A DNA stretch of 64,000 bases. Source: Cupriavidus necator. Lineage in GTDB: Bacteria > Pseudomonadota > Gammaproteobacteria > Burkholderiales > Burkholderiaceae. Position 1 is the first letter of the stretch. Every line of letters starts with the position of its first letter. The position numbers were made by a program, and so were the translations under genes. Shown here in pieces: positions 34,846 through 43,428 of the stretch. Location of the stretch: NCBI GenBank assembly GCA_022041995.1, contig CP074382.1:558001-622000 (forward strand), in the 5' to 3' direction. Below the pieces are notes generated by a model, which saw only the letters and a list, made by a program, of their open reading frames with translations, had not been told where the DNA came from and searched no databases.

Positions 34846-36330
34846 ATACCTTTATACATAAGTCAGCCGAGCCCCTCACGTAGCGCGCGCAGGGTTTCAG
34901 CAGCGGAGAGCACGCGATCGAGTCCGCGCCAGATTGTCTTGGCGCCGGGTTCGCCGTCGCCCTTTCGAGCAAGGAAGCCGCCGATTTGCGCAATCAGCCG
35001 CACGACCTCGTTCACGGTCGGTGGTGTCGCCGGCAACTTCTTTTTGGCCAGCAGATACGCACCACGAATTTCGTCCGGATCGAAGAACAAGGAGGCGTCC
35101 AGCTCGGGGCAGGTCCGGCCTTTGCGCATCAGATAAGTCACGCGCCAGGCAACCACCAGGAACAAGGCCAGGGCGCGCTCAATCCGGTCAACGGCGGCCA
35201 ATTGCAAGGACTCCACTTCGCAACCGTTCTTGAGCACATGGAAATAGATTTCGATTTCCCAGCGCGCCCGGTACCAATTGATCAGTTCGACAGCTTGTTC
35301 TTGCGTCGCGACCACGCGGTTGGTCAGCAAGCGCCACTCAATCGGCTTGACGCCTGCCGGCGCGCCCACTTCACGCGCGATCACGCAGTGAACCTTGATC
35401 TTGCCCCGTCTGCCATCCGCGATCTCGACCTCGCGGGCCCACAGTTGCTGGCGCACGGTGCGGCTCTTCTGGCCCTCGCGCGCGCCGCTCACGAAGGTGA
35501 TCTCACCCAAGGGCTCCGTGCTCGTGGTGCTGGCCCACAACCTGACGCCCTCGCTGTCAGGCAGGCAGCGGTCATGTTTGGCGCGCACCAGCCAGTCCGC
35601 CGGCGTGCCCAATTCGTCGGCTCGGCGCATCATCTCCACCATGTCCGCCTCGCGGTCGGCCACGTACACCAGCCGCGTGCCCGGCATGTCGAGCGCCATT
35701 TCAGCCACGCGCTCGTACCCTTCAACCCAGCGGGTGCTTTCTTTCTGGCCGGGGCGCACACCGTCGGCACCGCGCTCTTCACGTGCCCACATCCACGCGT
35801 CGAGCACGCCCAGCGGTTCCCGTTCAGTCGTCACCGCATAAGTCGGGTGCAGATACAGGCCGCGCCGCGCTTCATAGTTCAATGGTCCCAGTCCGTCGAT
35901 GTCCTGAGCATTGAAATCCAGTTCGGTTGTGTCCTGAATGCACAGCACGACCGACTGGCTGCGCATGCGTTCCTGCGTGCTCGCCCAATGCGGTTCCAGT
36001 ATGGCGTCCCAGGCCACATCCGTATTGCGCAAAAAACGGTAGGCCGCGCACGTCTCGCTCCAGCTATCGCACGCCTCTGGGATACTGGCCTTCGGTTTGG
36101 CCGCAAGTCGTTCTATCAATTTCTTCGCCCTTCTGTTGAGGCGGGCATCGCCAAGATTCAGCCCCGCAAACTCCTGCTCGATCCACTGCTTTGCTGCCTT
36201 TGCCACGCGCGTACCCAAAGCCAGAAAGTAAACGCGATCTCAACAAAGTTTACAAGCGAATCTCGCGAGTCATTGAAGGCATACGCTTCGTTGGGGGCCG
36301 CCGTGTGCGCTGAGATGTGTATAACGCTAT
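34846..36330 (-). mobile_element. IS4-family element (Tn5-like) nested in ISAzo13 copy 2
   Basis: 1,485 bp with ends ATACCTTTATACATAAGTCA and ATAGCGTTATACACATCTCA (right end reversed). The 11 bp duplication GGCTTCAGATC at 34835-34845 and 36331-36341 proves a simple insertion. The intact target is seen in ISAzo13 copy 1. Confidence 0.9.
34863..36218 (-). CDS. IS4-family transposase (Tn5-like)
   Basis: 451 residues, intact, from ATG 36218. Related to but clearly different from the enzyme at 1807: QEFAGLNLGDARLNRRAKKL, ASIPEACDSWSETCAAYRFL, then VLCIQDTTELDF, RLVYVADREADMVEM and YRARWEIEIYFHVLKNGCEV with the Y-R-E-K signature. It cuts and pastes its own element. Confidence 0.85.
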   Translation of the reverse strand: MGTRVAKAAKQWIEQEFAGLNLGDARLNRRAKKLIERLAAKPKASIPEACDSWSETCAAYRFLRNTDVAWDAILEPHWASTQERMRSQSVVLCIQDTTELDFNAQDIDGLGPLNYEARRGLYLHPTYAVTTEREPLGVLDAWMWAREERGADGVRPGQKESTRWVEGYERVAEMALDMPGTRLVYVADREADMVEMMRRADELGTPADWLVRAKHDRCLPDSEGVRLWASTTSTEPLGEITFVSGAREGQKSRTVRQQLWAREVEIADGRRGKIKVHCVIAREVGAPAGVKPIEWRLLTNRVVATQEQAVELINWYRARWEIEIYFHVLKNGCEVESLQLAAVDRIERALALFLVVAWRVTYLMRKGRTCPELDASLFFDPDEIRGAYLLAKKKLPATPPTVNEVVRLIAQIGGFLARKGDGEPGAKTIWRGLDRVLSAAETLRALREGLG

Positions 36331-37292
36331 GGCTTCAGATCCGTCCAGATGATGCCGTGTTGTGGATTACCCGCCGTATGCTCTCGCACCACATCTAGAA
36401 ATACCGCGTTCCACTCCGGATGGTCCGTTAACCTGGATTTACGCCCCTTTTTTTCGGATCCGCTCTCCAACCGGATCCAGCTCTTCTTCCAGGTCCTTTA
36501 GCCCTTGTCTAATTGTTTTCGGGTCCATTTCAAACAGTTTCGCAATATATTCGAAACCGCCATGGCCCAGCTTGTCCGCCTCCACAGCCGCATACCGCCG
36601 TCGGTCCTCCTCCGACAAGCGCGCGTACAGCCGCTTCATCCGCGTTTCAACCTCAGCCCGGTAACCAGCCTGCATCGTTTGTCCTCCAGAGGCATCACAT
36701 CTTACCCGCGTCGCTTTGCGCACGCCAGGTCCACTTCGGGAAGTTATTTCTCACTCGTTCCTAAGAAGTCGTATGGTGCTTGAGAGGCTCATGGTTTAAC
36801 GGCGAATGGATGTATCCTCGATCCGAAGTCTTTTTTGCATCGAAAGCAGCACTTTGTTAGAATTGTTAGAAAACTGGGGCACTGCAAGGCGTTCGGGAAA
36901 AGCTAAGTCAATACTGAATCACCCCGGGAATCGAGGAGGCTGTTTTGTTTAAGTTGATGCCGGGGCCGCAGCGGTATCGCTGAGTTGCCGATAGTAGTTT
37001 GCCTCAGCTTCAGCCGGCGGGATATAGCCGAGGTATTCCATCAGGCGGTGGTTGTTGAACCAGGCCACCCATTCCAAGGTTGCAAGCTCCACGGCCTCGC
37101 GGGATTTCCAGGGGCCACGCCTGTGGATCAGTTCGGCCTTGTACAGGCCATTGATGGTCTCAGCCAGTGCGTTGTCGTAGGAGTCACCGCGGCTGCCCAC
37201 CGACGGCTCAATGCCGGCTTCAGAAAGCCTCTCGGTATAGCGAATGCTGACGTATTGCGATCCCCTGTCAGAATGGTGAATGAGCGTCCCGT

Positions 37293-37420
37293 TGTTCCGT
37301 TGCGGGCTGAATGAGAGTTGGCGTCGCGAGATATTTGGCATGAGACAGGGGCGGATGTCTCGCGCTTTTTGCACAAGAGATTCACTGCCGTAGAGCGCGA
37401 GACATGTTGGATCGCCTGGA
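37293..37420. repeat. Left-end repeated motifs of the transposon
   Basis: The end region holds several copies of a short motif: GTCGCGAGA near 37324, TGTCTCGCG near 37350, GCGCGAGACA near 37397. The right end (40561-40667) has GTCTCGCGA and CGCGAGACA as well. Such arrays are expected for transposase binding sites in Tn7/Tn5053-like elements. Confidence 0.6.
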
Positions 37421-37476
37421 AGCCGGTATCGGTGCGGCCCAAGCGAAGCGGCCCCGGTGGAAGCCGGGGCCGATGT

Positions 37477-37707
37477 TCAGAATGGATCGTCAGGCAGATC
37501 GCCGCCGTCGGGCTCTTGGAGATCGGGCGGCGGGCGGTAGCGACGGGCCTGTTCGCCATAGACGGTGTTGAACCACAGCCATAGGTCGTCGAGGATAAGC
37601 TGGATGACGAAGGCGGTTTCGTCGGAGAGTTTCGGATCGGCAGCGCCGGTGCTGCGAGTGAACATGTACATGATGGATTCGCGGATTGAGGCGTGCGGGG
37701 TTCTCAT
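37477..37707 (-). CDS. Small protein, last gene of the transposon
   Basis: 76 residues starting ATG 37707, which overlaps the ATPase stop (ATGA). Sequence: MRTPHASIRESIMYMFTRST, then DETAFVIQLILDDLWLWFNT and a Pro/Asp-rich tail (PPPDLQEPDGGDLPDDPF). One amphipathic helix and an acidic tail, no cysteine. Family not recognised. The tight coupling to the ATPase suggests a part in transposition or target choice. Confidence 0.6.
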   Translation of the reverse strand: MRTPHASIRESIMYMFTRSTGAADPKLSDETAFVIQLILDDLWLWFNTVYGEQARRYRPPPDLQEPDGGDLPDDPF

Positions 37708-38498
37708 CGCATTTCCCCGATGGCCTGCTGCAGCAGTTCGTCAGGCAGATGGTTCAGCCCCTTGGGCACGGCCAGCTGCATGGCGGTGCGCAGGATGCGT
37801 CCGGCGTTGCGGGGCAAGCCACGCGAGGCTTGGCGCAACAGCTCGAGCCCGGTCTCTGAGAGCAGCGTGTGGTTGCAGCCGGCGGTCTTGAGTGCGTGCG
37901 AGATGAGCTGGGCGAAGCGGGCATGCTCGGTGACGGGTTGAAGTTGCGCGCGGGTCTGGATGCGGCTGTAAAGTGCGGCGTAGACGTTGCGTTCAAGCAT
38001 TGAGGCCAGCTCCGGGTGGCCAACGAGCCAGACGGTGATGAGATGACGGGCGTCGAAGGCGAAGTTCAGGAATGAGGGGAAGTCGCGGAAAAACTCGGGA
38101 GGCAGGTTCTGCGCCTCATCGATTATCCATAGGGGCAGAACCTGTTTGCCATTAGCAAGTTCGGTGATGCGCGCCTTGATGTCGCGCCAGAGATCGGCGC
38201 GGCGATGGCTGGGTTCGAGCCCGAGCGAGCGGGCCAGTGACCGGTACAGGTCAACGCGGCCGAACTCGGTCTCGGCCAGGTAGATGGTCTGGTAGCGATG
38301 CGGGTTGAGGTTGCGCGTGAGATGGCGTAGTACGGCGGTCTTGCCTACGCCGGGCTCACCGGTCAAGAGGCCGATGCCAGGGCTGTCGAGCAGCCACTGG
38401 AAGCGTTCGGACAGACTGGCGAGCGCGCCGTCGTCCCACAGTTCGATACAGTCGGTGTCCAGCGGGGCGCAGCGCAGGCCGAAGTGTTGACGGTACAT
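37704..38498 (-). CDS. AAA+ ATPase (ExeA/TniB-like) of the transposon
   Basis: 264 residues: N-terminal MYRQHFGLRCAPLDTDC (the usual YxxxFGLxxxPF-like start of ExeA-type ATPases), Walker A GEPGVGKTAVLRHL at about 47-60, Walker B PLWIIDEAQNLPPEF at about 123-137, then a sensor region and a C-terminal helical lid (QASRGLPRNAGRILRTAMQL). It starts three bases after the transposase stop. By analogy to TniB/TnsC it would bind target DNA with ATP and recruit the transposase. Confidence 0.8.
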   Translation of the reverse strand: MYRQHFGLRCAPLDTDCIELWDDGALASLSERFQWLLDSPGIGLLTGEPGVGKTAVLRHLTRNLNPHRYQTIYLAETEFGRVDLYRSLARSLGLEPSHRRADLWRDIKARITELANGKQVLPLWIIDEAQNLPPEFFRDFPSFLNFAFDARHLITVWLVGHPELASMLERNVYAALYSRIQTRAQLQPVTEHARFAQLISHALKTAGCNHTLLSETGLELLRQASRGLPRNAGRILRTAMQLAVPKGLNHLPDELLQQAIGEMR

Positions 38499-38501
38499 AG
38501 G

Positions 38502-39824
38502 TCAACCCTCCTGGCGGTAGTGATGTTGATGGGTGAGTTCGATGAGGTTGGGGCCGGGCACAGGGGCAGCGGTCGTGGGTTCAATTGGCGGCTTGCTGCG
38601 TCGTCGTCGGCTGTTGGCGACGGCATCGAGCGGGGTGGCGGCGCCCAGCGGTTGGCCGGCGCTGTTCTGGACGCGGAGCACGGTGCCGGCGTGGGGATCG
38701 ACGACGAGCACGACCCGCTGGCCGCTGAGTTCGTAGGGGACCTCGAAGACGCGGCCATCGTACGAGACGGTGCCATCACGGCGCACATGGCGTTCGACGC
38801 GATGCAGGAACAGTTCATCGAGCTTCGGGGCAAGAGAGCCGAGTGCGCGGATGCGCGGCAGGTCCTGCTGGTAGCGCGCGAGCGGCGAGACATCCTTGCC
38901 CAGCGAGCTGTGGGGCTCGCGATGATAGACCTGCTCGACCCAGGCCCACAGCCGGGAGTTGAGGTCGGCCAGGTCGCGGATGTGGGTGGCATCGAGCTCC
39001 GCGAGGAACTGATCGCGCACGGTGCGGTGCCAGCGTTCGAGCTTGCCCTTACTCGTGGGCTGGTACGGCTGACAGTGCACCAGGCGAATGTCCAGGTCTG
39101 CGCAGATGGTCTGCAGGCTTGCGGCGCGATAGGCCGAACCGTTGTCGACGACGATCATGCGCGGGATACCCCGGCGCAGCAGTGCCTGCTTGAGAACGCC
39201 TTCGATCTCCAACGCCGTCTCGGACAGGCAGAATGCGCTGTGCGCAACCAGGCGCGAGGCATCATCGAACAGCGATACGAGATAGGTCTTGCGGCGTGCC
39301 CCGCCGAACGAGAACATTGGGCCATGCATGACATCGCCGTACCAGATGGAGCCGGCATACTCGGCCACGAAGCTGCGCTTCTCCTGGGGAACGACGGCGG
39401 GGCCGACGATGCGCGAGAGGCCGTGAACCTTGAGCAGGCGATGCACGGCGCAACGCGAGAGCGTTCCGCGCGCCACCACCCCGGCGGACTCGAGCAGCAG
39501 CCGGATCTGGCGTATGGAGCGTTGCGGGTTCTCGCGTTTGGCAGCCAGTACGGCGGCCTGCACGGCCTCGGGCAGCTTCGAGCGGCCGGTGTCGGCACGG
39601 GGCCGGCTGGCCAGGCCCGCGACACCCTCGCGCCGCCAGGCGTAGTACCAGGTCTGCAGGGTGCGCTCGCCGATGTGGCGGCGGCGCGAGCCGGGGATGG
39701 CGTACTCCTGAAGGGCGAGCTGACGCAGCAGCAGCTGCAGCTCGCCGCGCTCGAGCCGCTCACGGCTCACGATGGGACCGAGCACGGACAACCGGAACAG
39801 GGCCACGGGATCGATGTTGTTCAT
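38502..39824 (-). CDS. DDE transposase (Mu/TniA-like) of the transposon
   Basis: 440 residues. N-terminal HTH segments (IGERTLQTWYYAWRREGVAG, RSIRQIRLLLESAGVVARGT) precede an rve integrase core: Asp in SIWYGDVMHGPMF, Asp in MIVVDNGSAYR, Glu in TSKGKLERWHRTVRDQFL. A beta-rich C-terminal domain (RDGTVSYDGRVFEVPYELSG) matches the Mu-type C-terminal domain. The final basic tail (NSRRRRSKPPIEP) may contact the ATPase or DNA. Intact. Confidence 0.85.
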   Translation of the reverse strand: MNNIDPVALFRLSVLGPIVSRERLERGELQLLLRQLALQEYAIPGSRRRHIGERTLQTWYYAWRREGVAGLASRPRADTGRSKLPEAVQAAVLAAKRENPQRSIRQIRLLLESAGVVARGTLSRCAVHRLLKVHGLSRIVGPAVVPQEKRSFVAEYAGSIWYGDVMHGPMFSFGGARRKTYLVSLFDDASRLVAHSAFCLSETALEIEGVLKQALLRRGIPRMIVVDNGSAYRAASLQTICADLDIRLVHCQPYQPTSKGKLERWHRTVRDQFLAELDATHIRDLADLNSRLWAWVEQVYHREPHSSLGKDVSPLARYQQDLPRIRALGSLAPKLDELFLHRVERHVRRDGTVSYDGRVFEVPYELSGQRVVLVVDPHAGTVLRVQNSAGQPLGAATPLDAVANSRRRRSKPPIEPTTAAPVPGPNLIELTHQHHYRQEG

Positions 39825-39954
39825 GAAGTCTACGTTGAAGTTGAACGAGACGTCATGAAACGACCAATATCGGGCCGGCGGCAGTGGGCAGACTGTGTGG
39901 GGTGCCCGTTACCGTGCCGGAAGGGGTGTCGCGCGCAGTGTTGCCATCATGCGA

Positions 39955-40488
39955 TCACGGGACATCAAGGCCGTCCAGGTCGAGCCAGGCCATCGCTTGG
40001 CATAGCGGCATGAGGGCGAGGCAGGCGCACCAAAATGCGGCGGTATCGGCGGTGCGGCCCAGTTCTGGGAAGCGGCTTCGCAGGGCAAAGGCAAAGTTGT
40101 CACTGCGACGCAGGAGCCAGCCCCACCAGCGCCGGACGGTGCGGCGATCGACGCCGGCCACGGCGGCGGTGAAGCGCAGCGACATCCCGACGAAGATCAG
40201 GGCAAACACGAGCTGCTGCAGCGCCCAGCCGTACCAGCGCAGCGGACAGATGCACAGCGGCAAGCGAGAACAGGTACGCCGGCAAGCGGCACAACAATAG
40301 CGTGGCACGGGCACGGAATTGAGGGTACCGCCCTCACTGCGATCAGCCTTGCGTGCATAGAAGCCGTGTGCCCACAGGCAGGTGCGACCGCAATGTGGGC
40401 AGCGGCCGGGATGATAGGACTTAGGCGTGGTGACGATGGCGCGAAGATGCTGTTCGAGCGAGACAAAGGCATGTACGATCCGAAGCAT
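39955..40488 (-). CDS. Zinc-ribbon/HTH protein, first gene of the transposon
   Basis: 177 residues. Two Cys pairs in GRCPHCGRTCLWAHGFYARK and VPRYCCAACRRTCSRLP form a zinc ribbon at residues 29-78, as in DUF6431-type proteins. Then a helical segment with VAGVDRRTVRRWWGWLLRR follows. It is shorter than, but organised like, the 199-residue protein of transposon A. It probably binds DNA, perhaps as a regulator or target selector; this is inference. The gap of 130 bases to the transposase gene has no other feature. Confidence 0.65.
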   Translation of the reverse strand: MLRIVHAFVSLEQHLRAIVTTPKSYHPGRCPHCGRTCLWAHGFYARKADRSEGGTLNSVPVPRYCCAACRRTCSRLPLCICPLRWYGWALQQLVFALIFVGMSLRFTAAVAGVDRRTVRRWWGWLLRRSDNFAFALRSRFPELGRTADTAAFWCACLALMPLCQAMAWLDLDGLDVP

Positions 40489-41239
40489 AGGCCGGGCTGT
40501 TCTGTGTTCGTGGAGGGTGTGGTAACCGTCTCACGATAGCAGAGGAGTACCGGCCTATCTCATGCCCGCGGCGTCTCGCGATGTTCGCGGGGATGTTCGT
40601 GAAATCGTTCTCAACGTACGCGAGACAAACTCACCCTGTTGGACCTCAAATTGAGCGCGACGTAACACCCGTCGTTGTCGGGATGGCGCGCGTAGAGCGC
40701 CTGCTCCAAGGCATCCAGAACGAAGTCCGTGGTCATCGAAGTGCTGACGCGCCAGCCAACAATACAGCGGGCGAACACGTCGATCACGAAGGCCACGTAC
40801 AGCCAGCCCTGCCAAGTCGAAACGTAGGTGAAATCACTCACCCACAGTTGGTTGGGCCGTGTGGCGTGGAACTGGCGCTTGACGCGATCCAGAGGGCACG
40901 GCACCGAGTCGTCGGCCACTGTGGTGCGCTTCTTCTTGCCCCGGCGCACCCCCGCCAGGCCAAGCTGCTTCATCAGCCGTTCGACCGTGCAGCGCGCCAC
41001 CGCCATGCCTTCCCGATTCATCTGTTTCCAGACTTTGTCCGCACCATAGACCTGCATATTGTCCTCCCAGACCCGCTTGATCGCAGGCCGCAGACGCTCA
41101 TCGCGAATTGCACGGGCGCTACGTCGCGACGGATCACGAAGCCGTGCGGCATGGCGTCGGTAACACGACGGGGCAATCTGCAAGACTTTGCAGATCGGCT
41201 CGACCCCGAAGGCATCTCGATGCTCATCGACGAAGGCCT

Positions 41240-41563
41240 TCAGGACTTGAGCCGGCGGTCGAGCTCCGCCTGGGCGAAAAACGCACTGGCCAGCTTCAAA
41301 ATCTCATTGGCCCGGCGCAATTCCTTGACTTCACGCTCCAGCGCCTTGATGCGCTCTCGCTCTGCCGTCGTGACGCCGTCGCGTTCGCCGCTATCCACCT
41401 GGTCACGCTTGACCCATTTCAACAATGTATGGGCCGAGCACCCAATCTTTGGGGCGATGGCCTGGACCGCCGCCCATAGCGAAGGATGCTCGCCGAGTTG
41501 CTCTCGCACCAGGCGAACAGCCCGATCTTGGACTTCGGGGGAATGCTTGATCTGCTTGTTCAT
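41240..41563 (-). CDS. IS3-family OrfA (element B, copy 3)
   Basis: The same 107 residues as at 24123-24446; intact. Its OrfB partner is split by the transposon at 37293-40667. Confidence 0.85.
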   Translation of the reverse strand: MNKQIKHSPEVQDRAVRLVREQLGEHPSLWAAVQAIAPKIGCSAHTLLKWVKRDQVDSGERDGVTTAERERIKALEREVKELRRANEILKLASAFFAQAELDRRLKS

Positions 41564-41645
41564 GGCTCCATTCTCGCAAGAGTTGGAGCCTCCTCAAAAC
41601 CCGGGGCGATTCAATACAATCGCGGCGCCATGTTGGTATTTTAGG

Positions 41646-41675
41646 TTGACATAGTACGTTCGGCTACACTACGAA
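41646..41675 (+). promoter_or_regulatory. Probable sigma-70 promoter of the dehydrogenase gene
   Basis: A consensus -35 TTGACA at 41646-41651 is followed after 18 bases by TACGAA at 41670-41675 (TACACT at 41665 is an alternative at shorter spacing). It lies 30 bp right of the IS3 insertion, so the gene keeps its own promoter. Confidence 0.5.
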
Positions 41676-41720
41676 CTCGCGGCAGCCGGTGCCGGACACA
41701 CTTACATCGGAGATAAGGTA

Positions 41721-42794
41721 ATGAAGATTCTTGTTCTGCCGTGCGACGGCATTGGCCCGGAAATCGTGGGCGCCGCAATGGACGTCCTGAAGGCGGCAGA
41801 CTCCACCTTCATGCTGAACCTGGAATTCGACTATGACGACGTTGGCTTCGTCAGTCTGGAAAAGTACGGCACTACGCTGCGCGAGGAAGTACTGGACCGC
41901 GCAAATACTTACGACGGTGTCATCCTGGGGACGCAATCGCACGCCGACTACCCCACCCCGGAAAAGGGCGGCCGCAACGTGTCCGCAGGTTTCCGCATCG
42001 GCCTGGACCTGTACGCAAACGTACGCCCTGCCCGTACCCGTCCGTTCCTGCCTTCCAACATGAAGGACGGCAAGACCATGGATCTGGTCATCATGCGAGA
42101 AGCCACGGAAGGCTTCTATCCTGACCGCAACATGACCAAGGGCTGGGGCGAAGTTATGCCGAGCCCCGACATGGCACTGTCGATTCGCAAAATCACCACA
42201 CATTGCAGCGAGCGTATCGCCCGTCGCGCATTCGAGTTGGCGATGCAGCGTAATAAGAAGGTAACCGCCATTCACAAGGCCAACAGCTTCCACATGACGG
42301 ATGGTCTGTTCCTGGAATGCGTGCGCCGCGTGGCGGCAGATTTCCCTGAGGTCACCGTCAACGACGTCCTCGTCGACGCCATGGCAGCACACCTAGTCCG
42401 CGATCCTTCGCGCTATGACGTGATTGTGACGACGAATTTCTATGGCGACATCCTGTCGGACCTTGCCAGCGAGCTGTCGGGAAGCCTGGGTCTCGCAGGC
42501 TCCGTCATGGCAAGCGACACGAACTGCTGCGCCCAAGCTCAGCACGGCTCCGCACCTGATATTCAAGGGCAAGACAAGGCCAATCCGACGTCGATGATTC
42601 TGTCGGTGGCAATGCTGATGCAATGGCTCGGCGAGCGCCGCAACAAGCCTGAGTTCCTCCGCGCTGGCGACGCGATGGAAGCCGCGGTAGACAAGATTCT
42701 GGAAAACCCGGCGACCCGCACCCCGGACCTCGGCGGTACGCTGGGTTGCAAGGCCTTCGGTGAACTCGTGGCGAAGGCTGTGCAAGCGGCTTAA
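41721..42794 (+). CDS. Isocitrate/isopropylmalate-family dehydrogenase
   Basis: 357 residues from ATG 41721 with GGAGATAAGG upstream. A beta-decarboxylating dehydrogenase: LPCDGIGPEIVGAAMDVLKA at the start, GFRIGLDLYANVRPARTRPF and VIMREATEGFYPDRNM for the substrate Arg and Tyr positions, NDVLVDAMAAHLVRDP and FYGDILSDLASELSGSLGLA for the metal Asp residues, and HGSAPDIQGQDKANPTSMIL for nucleotide binding. The substrate loop matches neither classical LeuB nor Icd, so it may act on tartrate or another 2-hydroxy acid. Intact, with its own promoter and terminator. A lactonase remnant follows, hinting at a small organic-acid or sugar pathway. Confidence 0.85.
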   Translation: MKILVLPCDGIGPEIVGAAMDVLKAADSTFMLNLEFDYDDVGFVSLEKYGTTLREEVLDRANTYDGVILGTQSHADYPTPEKGGRNVSAGFRIGLDLYANVRPARTRPFLPSNMKDGKTMDLVIMREATEGFYPDRNMTKGWGEVMPSPDMALSIRKITTHCSERIARRAFELAMQRNKKVTAIHKANSFHMTDGLFLECVRRVAADFPEVTVNDVLVDAMAAHLVRDPSRYDVIVTTNFYGDILSDLASELSGSLGLAGSVMASDTNCCAQAQHGSAPDIQGQDKANPTSMILSVAMLMQWLGERRNKPEFLRAGDAMEAAVDKILENPATRTPDLGGTLGCKAFGELVAKAVQAA

Positions 42795-42815
42795 TAGCGA
42801 TCGCGTTACCGTAGT

Positions 42816-42864
42816 AAAGGGGCAGGTTATACGCCGTCTTCGACGGCAGTAGCCTGCCCTTTTT
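42816..42864 (+). terminator. Rho-independent terminator after the dehydrogenase
   Basis: GGGCAGG (42820-42826) pairs with CCTGCCC (42853-42859), with an inner stem GCCGTC/GACGGC, followed by TTTTTG. It begins 22 bases after the stop codon. Confidence 0.8.
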
Positions 42865-42895
42865 GTTCCGATTCGCCGTATTGCGCAAGCAGTTA

Positions 42896-43428
42896 ATGGG
42901 CAACGACCCAGACATTCGTACTCGCGGCAGTTGCCGCCCAGATGCACATCCGTCCGCTCCACCGCCAGCAGGGGCCTCGCATTACAACTTCGCTGTCGAC
43001 ATTGGACTTCCTGTGCAGTACGCGGCTTCGCACCCTGCTTTTCCATTGCTTTACATCGTCTGCAGCAACGGAGGGCCAGGCGGACGCGGGGACACGCACT
43101 TCGTCAAAGTCCTTCGTGTGAGCCAGTCCGGACAAGCCGATGTGGCGCAAGTCGAAATCCCGCTTCCACATCGGCCATTCACGTCACCGTTGATCCGGCT
43201 GGACGCCATCTCGCCATCACCTTTGCAAGGTCCGCGACGGTCCGCGTTTTCGAACTAAACAGCGACGGCTACATCCAACTCCGCTCAGATACAGTCTGTA
43301 GCCCTGATATTGACCAATTTCCGCATTCGGTGCACTTCTCGAAGGGTGGAAATACGGCCATCATTTGCGCTCGAGGTAACGATGCACGCCCAGGACTCGA
43401 GGAGGATATTGGCAGTTGCAGACCTACT
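42896..43428 (+). pseudogene. Beta-propeller lactonase remnant
   Basis: The first frame reads VDIGLPVQYAASHPAFPLLY, IVCSNGGPGGRGDTHFVKVL and VAQVEIPLP. In the next frame it reads AIHVTVDPAGRHLAITFARS, ATVRVFEL and SVHFSKGGNTAIICARGND. VQYA..HP..PLLY, SNGGPG..GDTHF and HVTVDPAGRHL are signatures of the seven-bladed lactonase (6-phosphogluconolactonase-like) family. One frameshift near 43170 and truncation by IS110 at 43429 leave about half of the protein. Confidence 0.65.

Larger units (their letters stand above)
33973..36675 (-). pseudogene. ISAzo13-family transposase, copy 2, interrupted
   Basis: N-terminal part 36675-36342 and main part 34845-33973 are split by the IS4 insertion within a segment reading TDLKPREIAQ. 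The remaining protein sequence equals copy 1, with one Lys/Glu difference near residue 21. The seven-T run at 36448-36454 (A-run on the coding strand) again separates two frames. Confidence 0.8.
33948..36761 (-). mobile_element. ISAzo13-family element, copy 2, interrupted
   Basis: Same ends as copy 1 but in opposite orientation, with a 3 bp duplication TAA at 33945-33947 and 36762-36764. It is interrupted by a Tn5-like IS4 element (34846-36330), a different insertion from that in copy 1. Confidence 0.85.
37293..40667 (-). mobile_element. Complete TG...CA transposon with four genes (3,375 bp)
   Basis: Comparison with intact IS3 copies fixes both ends. A 5 bp target duplication CCCGT lies at 37288-37292 and 40668-40672. 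The element begins TGTTCCGTTGCGGGCTGAAT and ends in the reverse complement of TGTTACGTCGCGCTCAATTT. Four minus-strand genes fill it: zinc-ribbon protein, DDE transposase, AAA+ ATPase, small protein. TG/CA ends, a 5 bp duplication and a transposase plus ATPase pair are shared by Mu-, Tn7- and Tn5053-like elements. Confidence 0.85.
36949..41243 (-). pseudogene. IS3 OrfB of copy 3, split by a transposon
   Basis: The first part (41243 to 40668) runs to ALYARHPDNDG and the second (37292 to 36949) resumes at TLIHHSDRGSQYVSIRYTER; the 3,375 bp transposon lies between. The residues otherwise equal those of the copy at 24443. Confidence 0.85.
36915..41613 (-). mobile_element. IS3-family element B, copy 3, interrupted by a transposon
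   Basis: The same ends as the copy at 24073, in opposite orientation, with a 4 bp duplication ATAC at 36911-36914 and 41614-41617. Without the 3,375 bp insertion and its 5 bp duplication it measures 1,319 bp, like copy 1. Confidence 0.9.

Noticed and set aside
34986..36398. 470-codon plus-strand frame opposite the IS4 transposase
   Set aside because: Shadow of the transposase on the minus strand, with no motifs of its own.
37293..37500. Repeated CGCGAGACA motifs considered as a CRISPR array
   Set aside because: Units are short, in both orientations, irregularly spaced and confined to transposon ends; no spacers and no cas genes.
38484..40013. 509-codon plus-strand frame over the transposon genes
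   Set aside because: Antisense of the DDE transposase; low-complexity, with no ribosome site.
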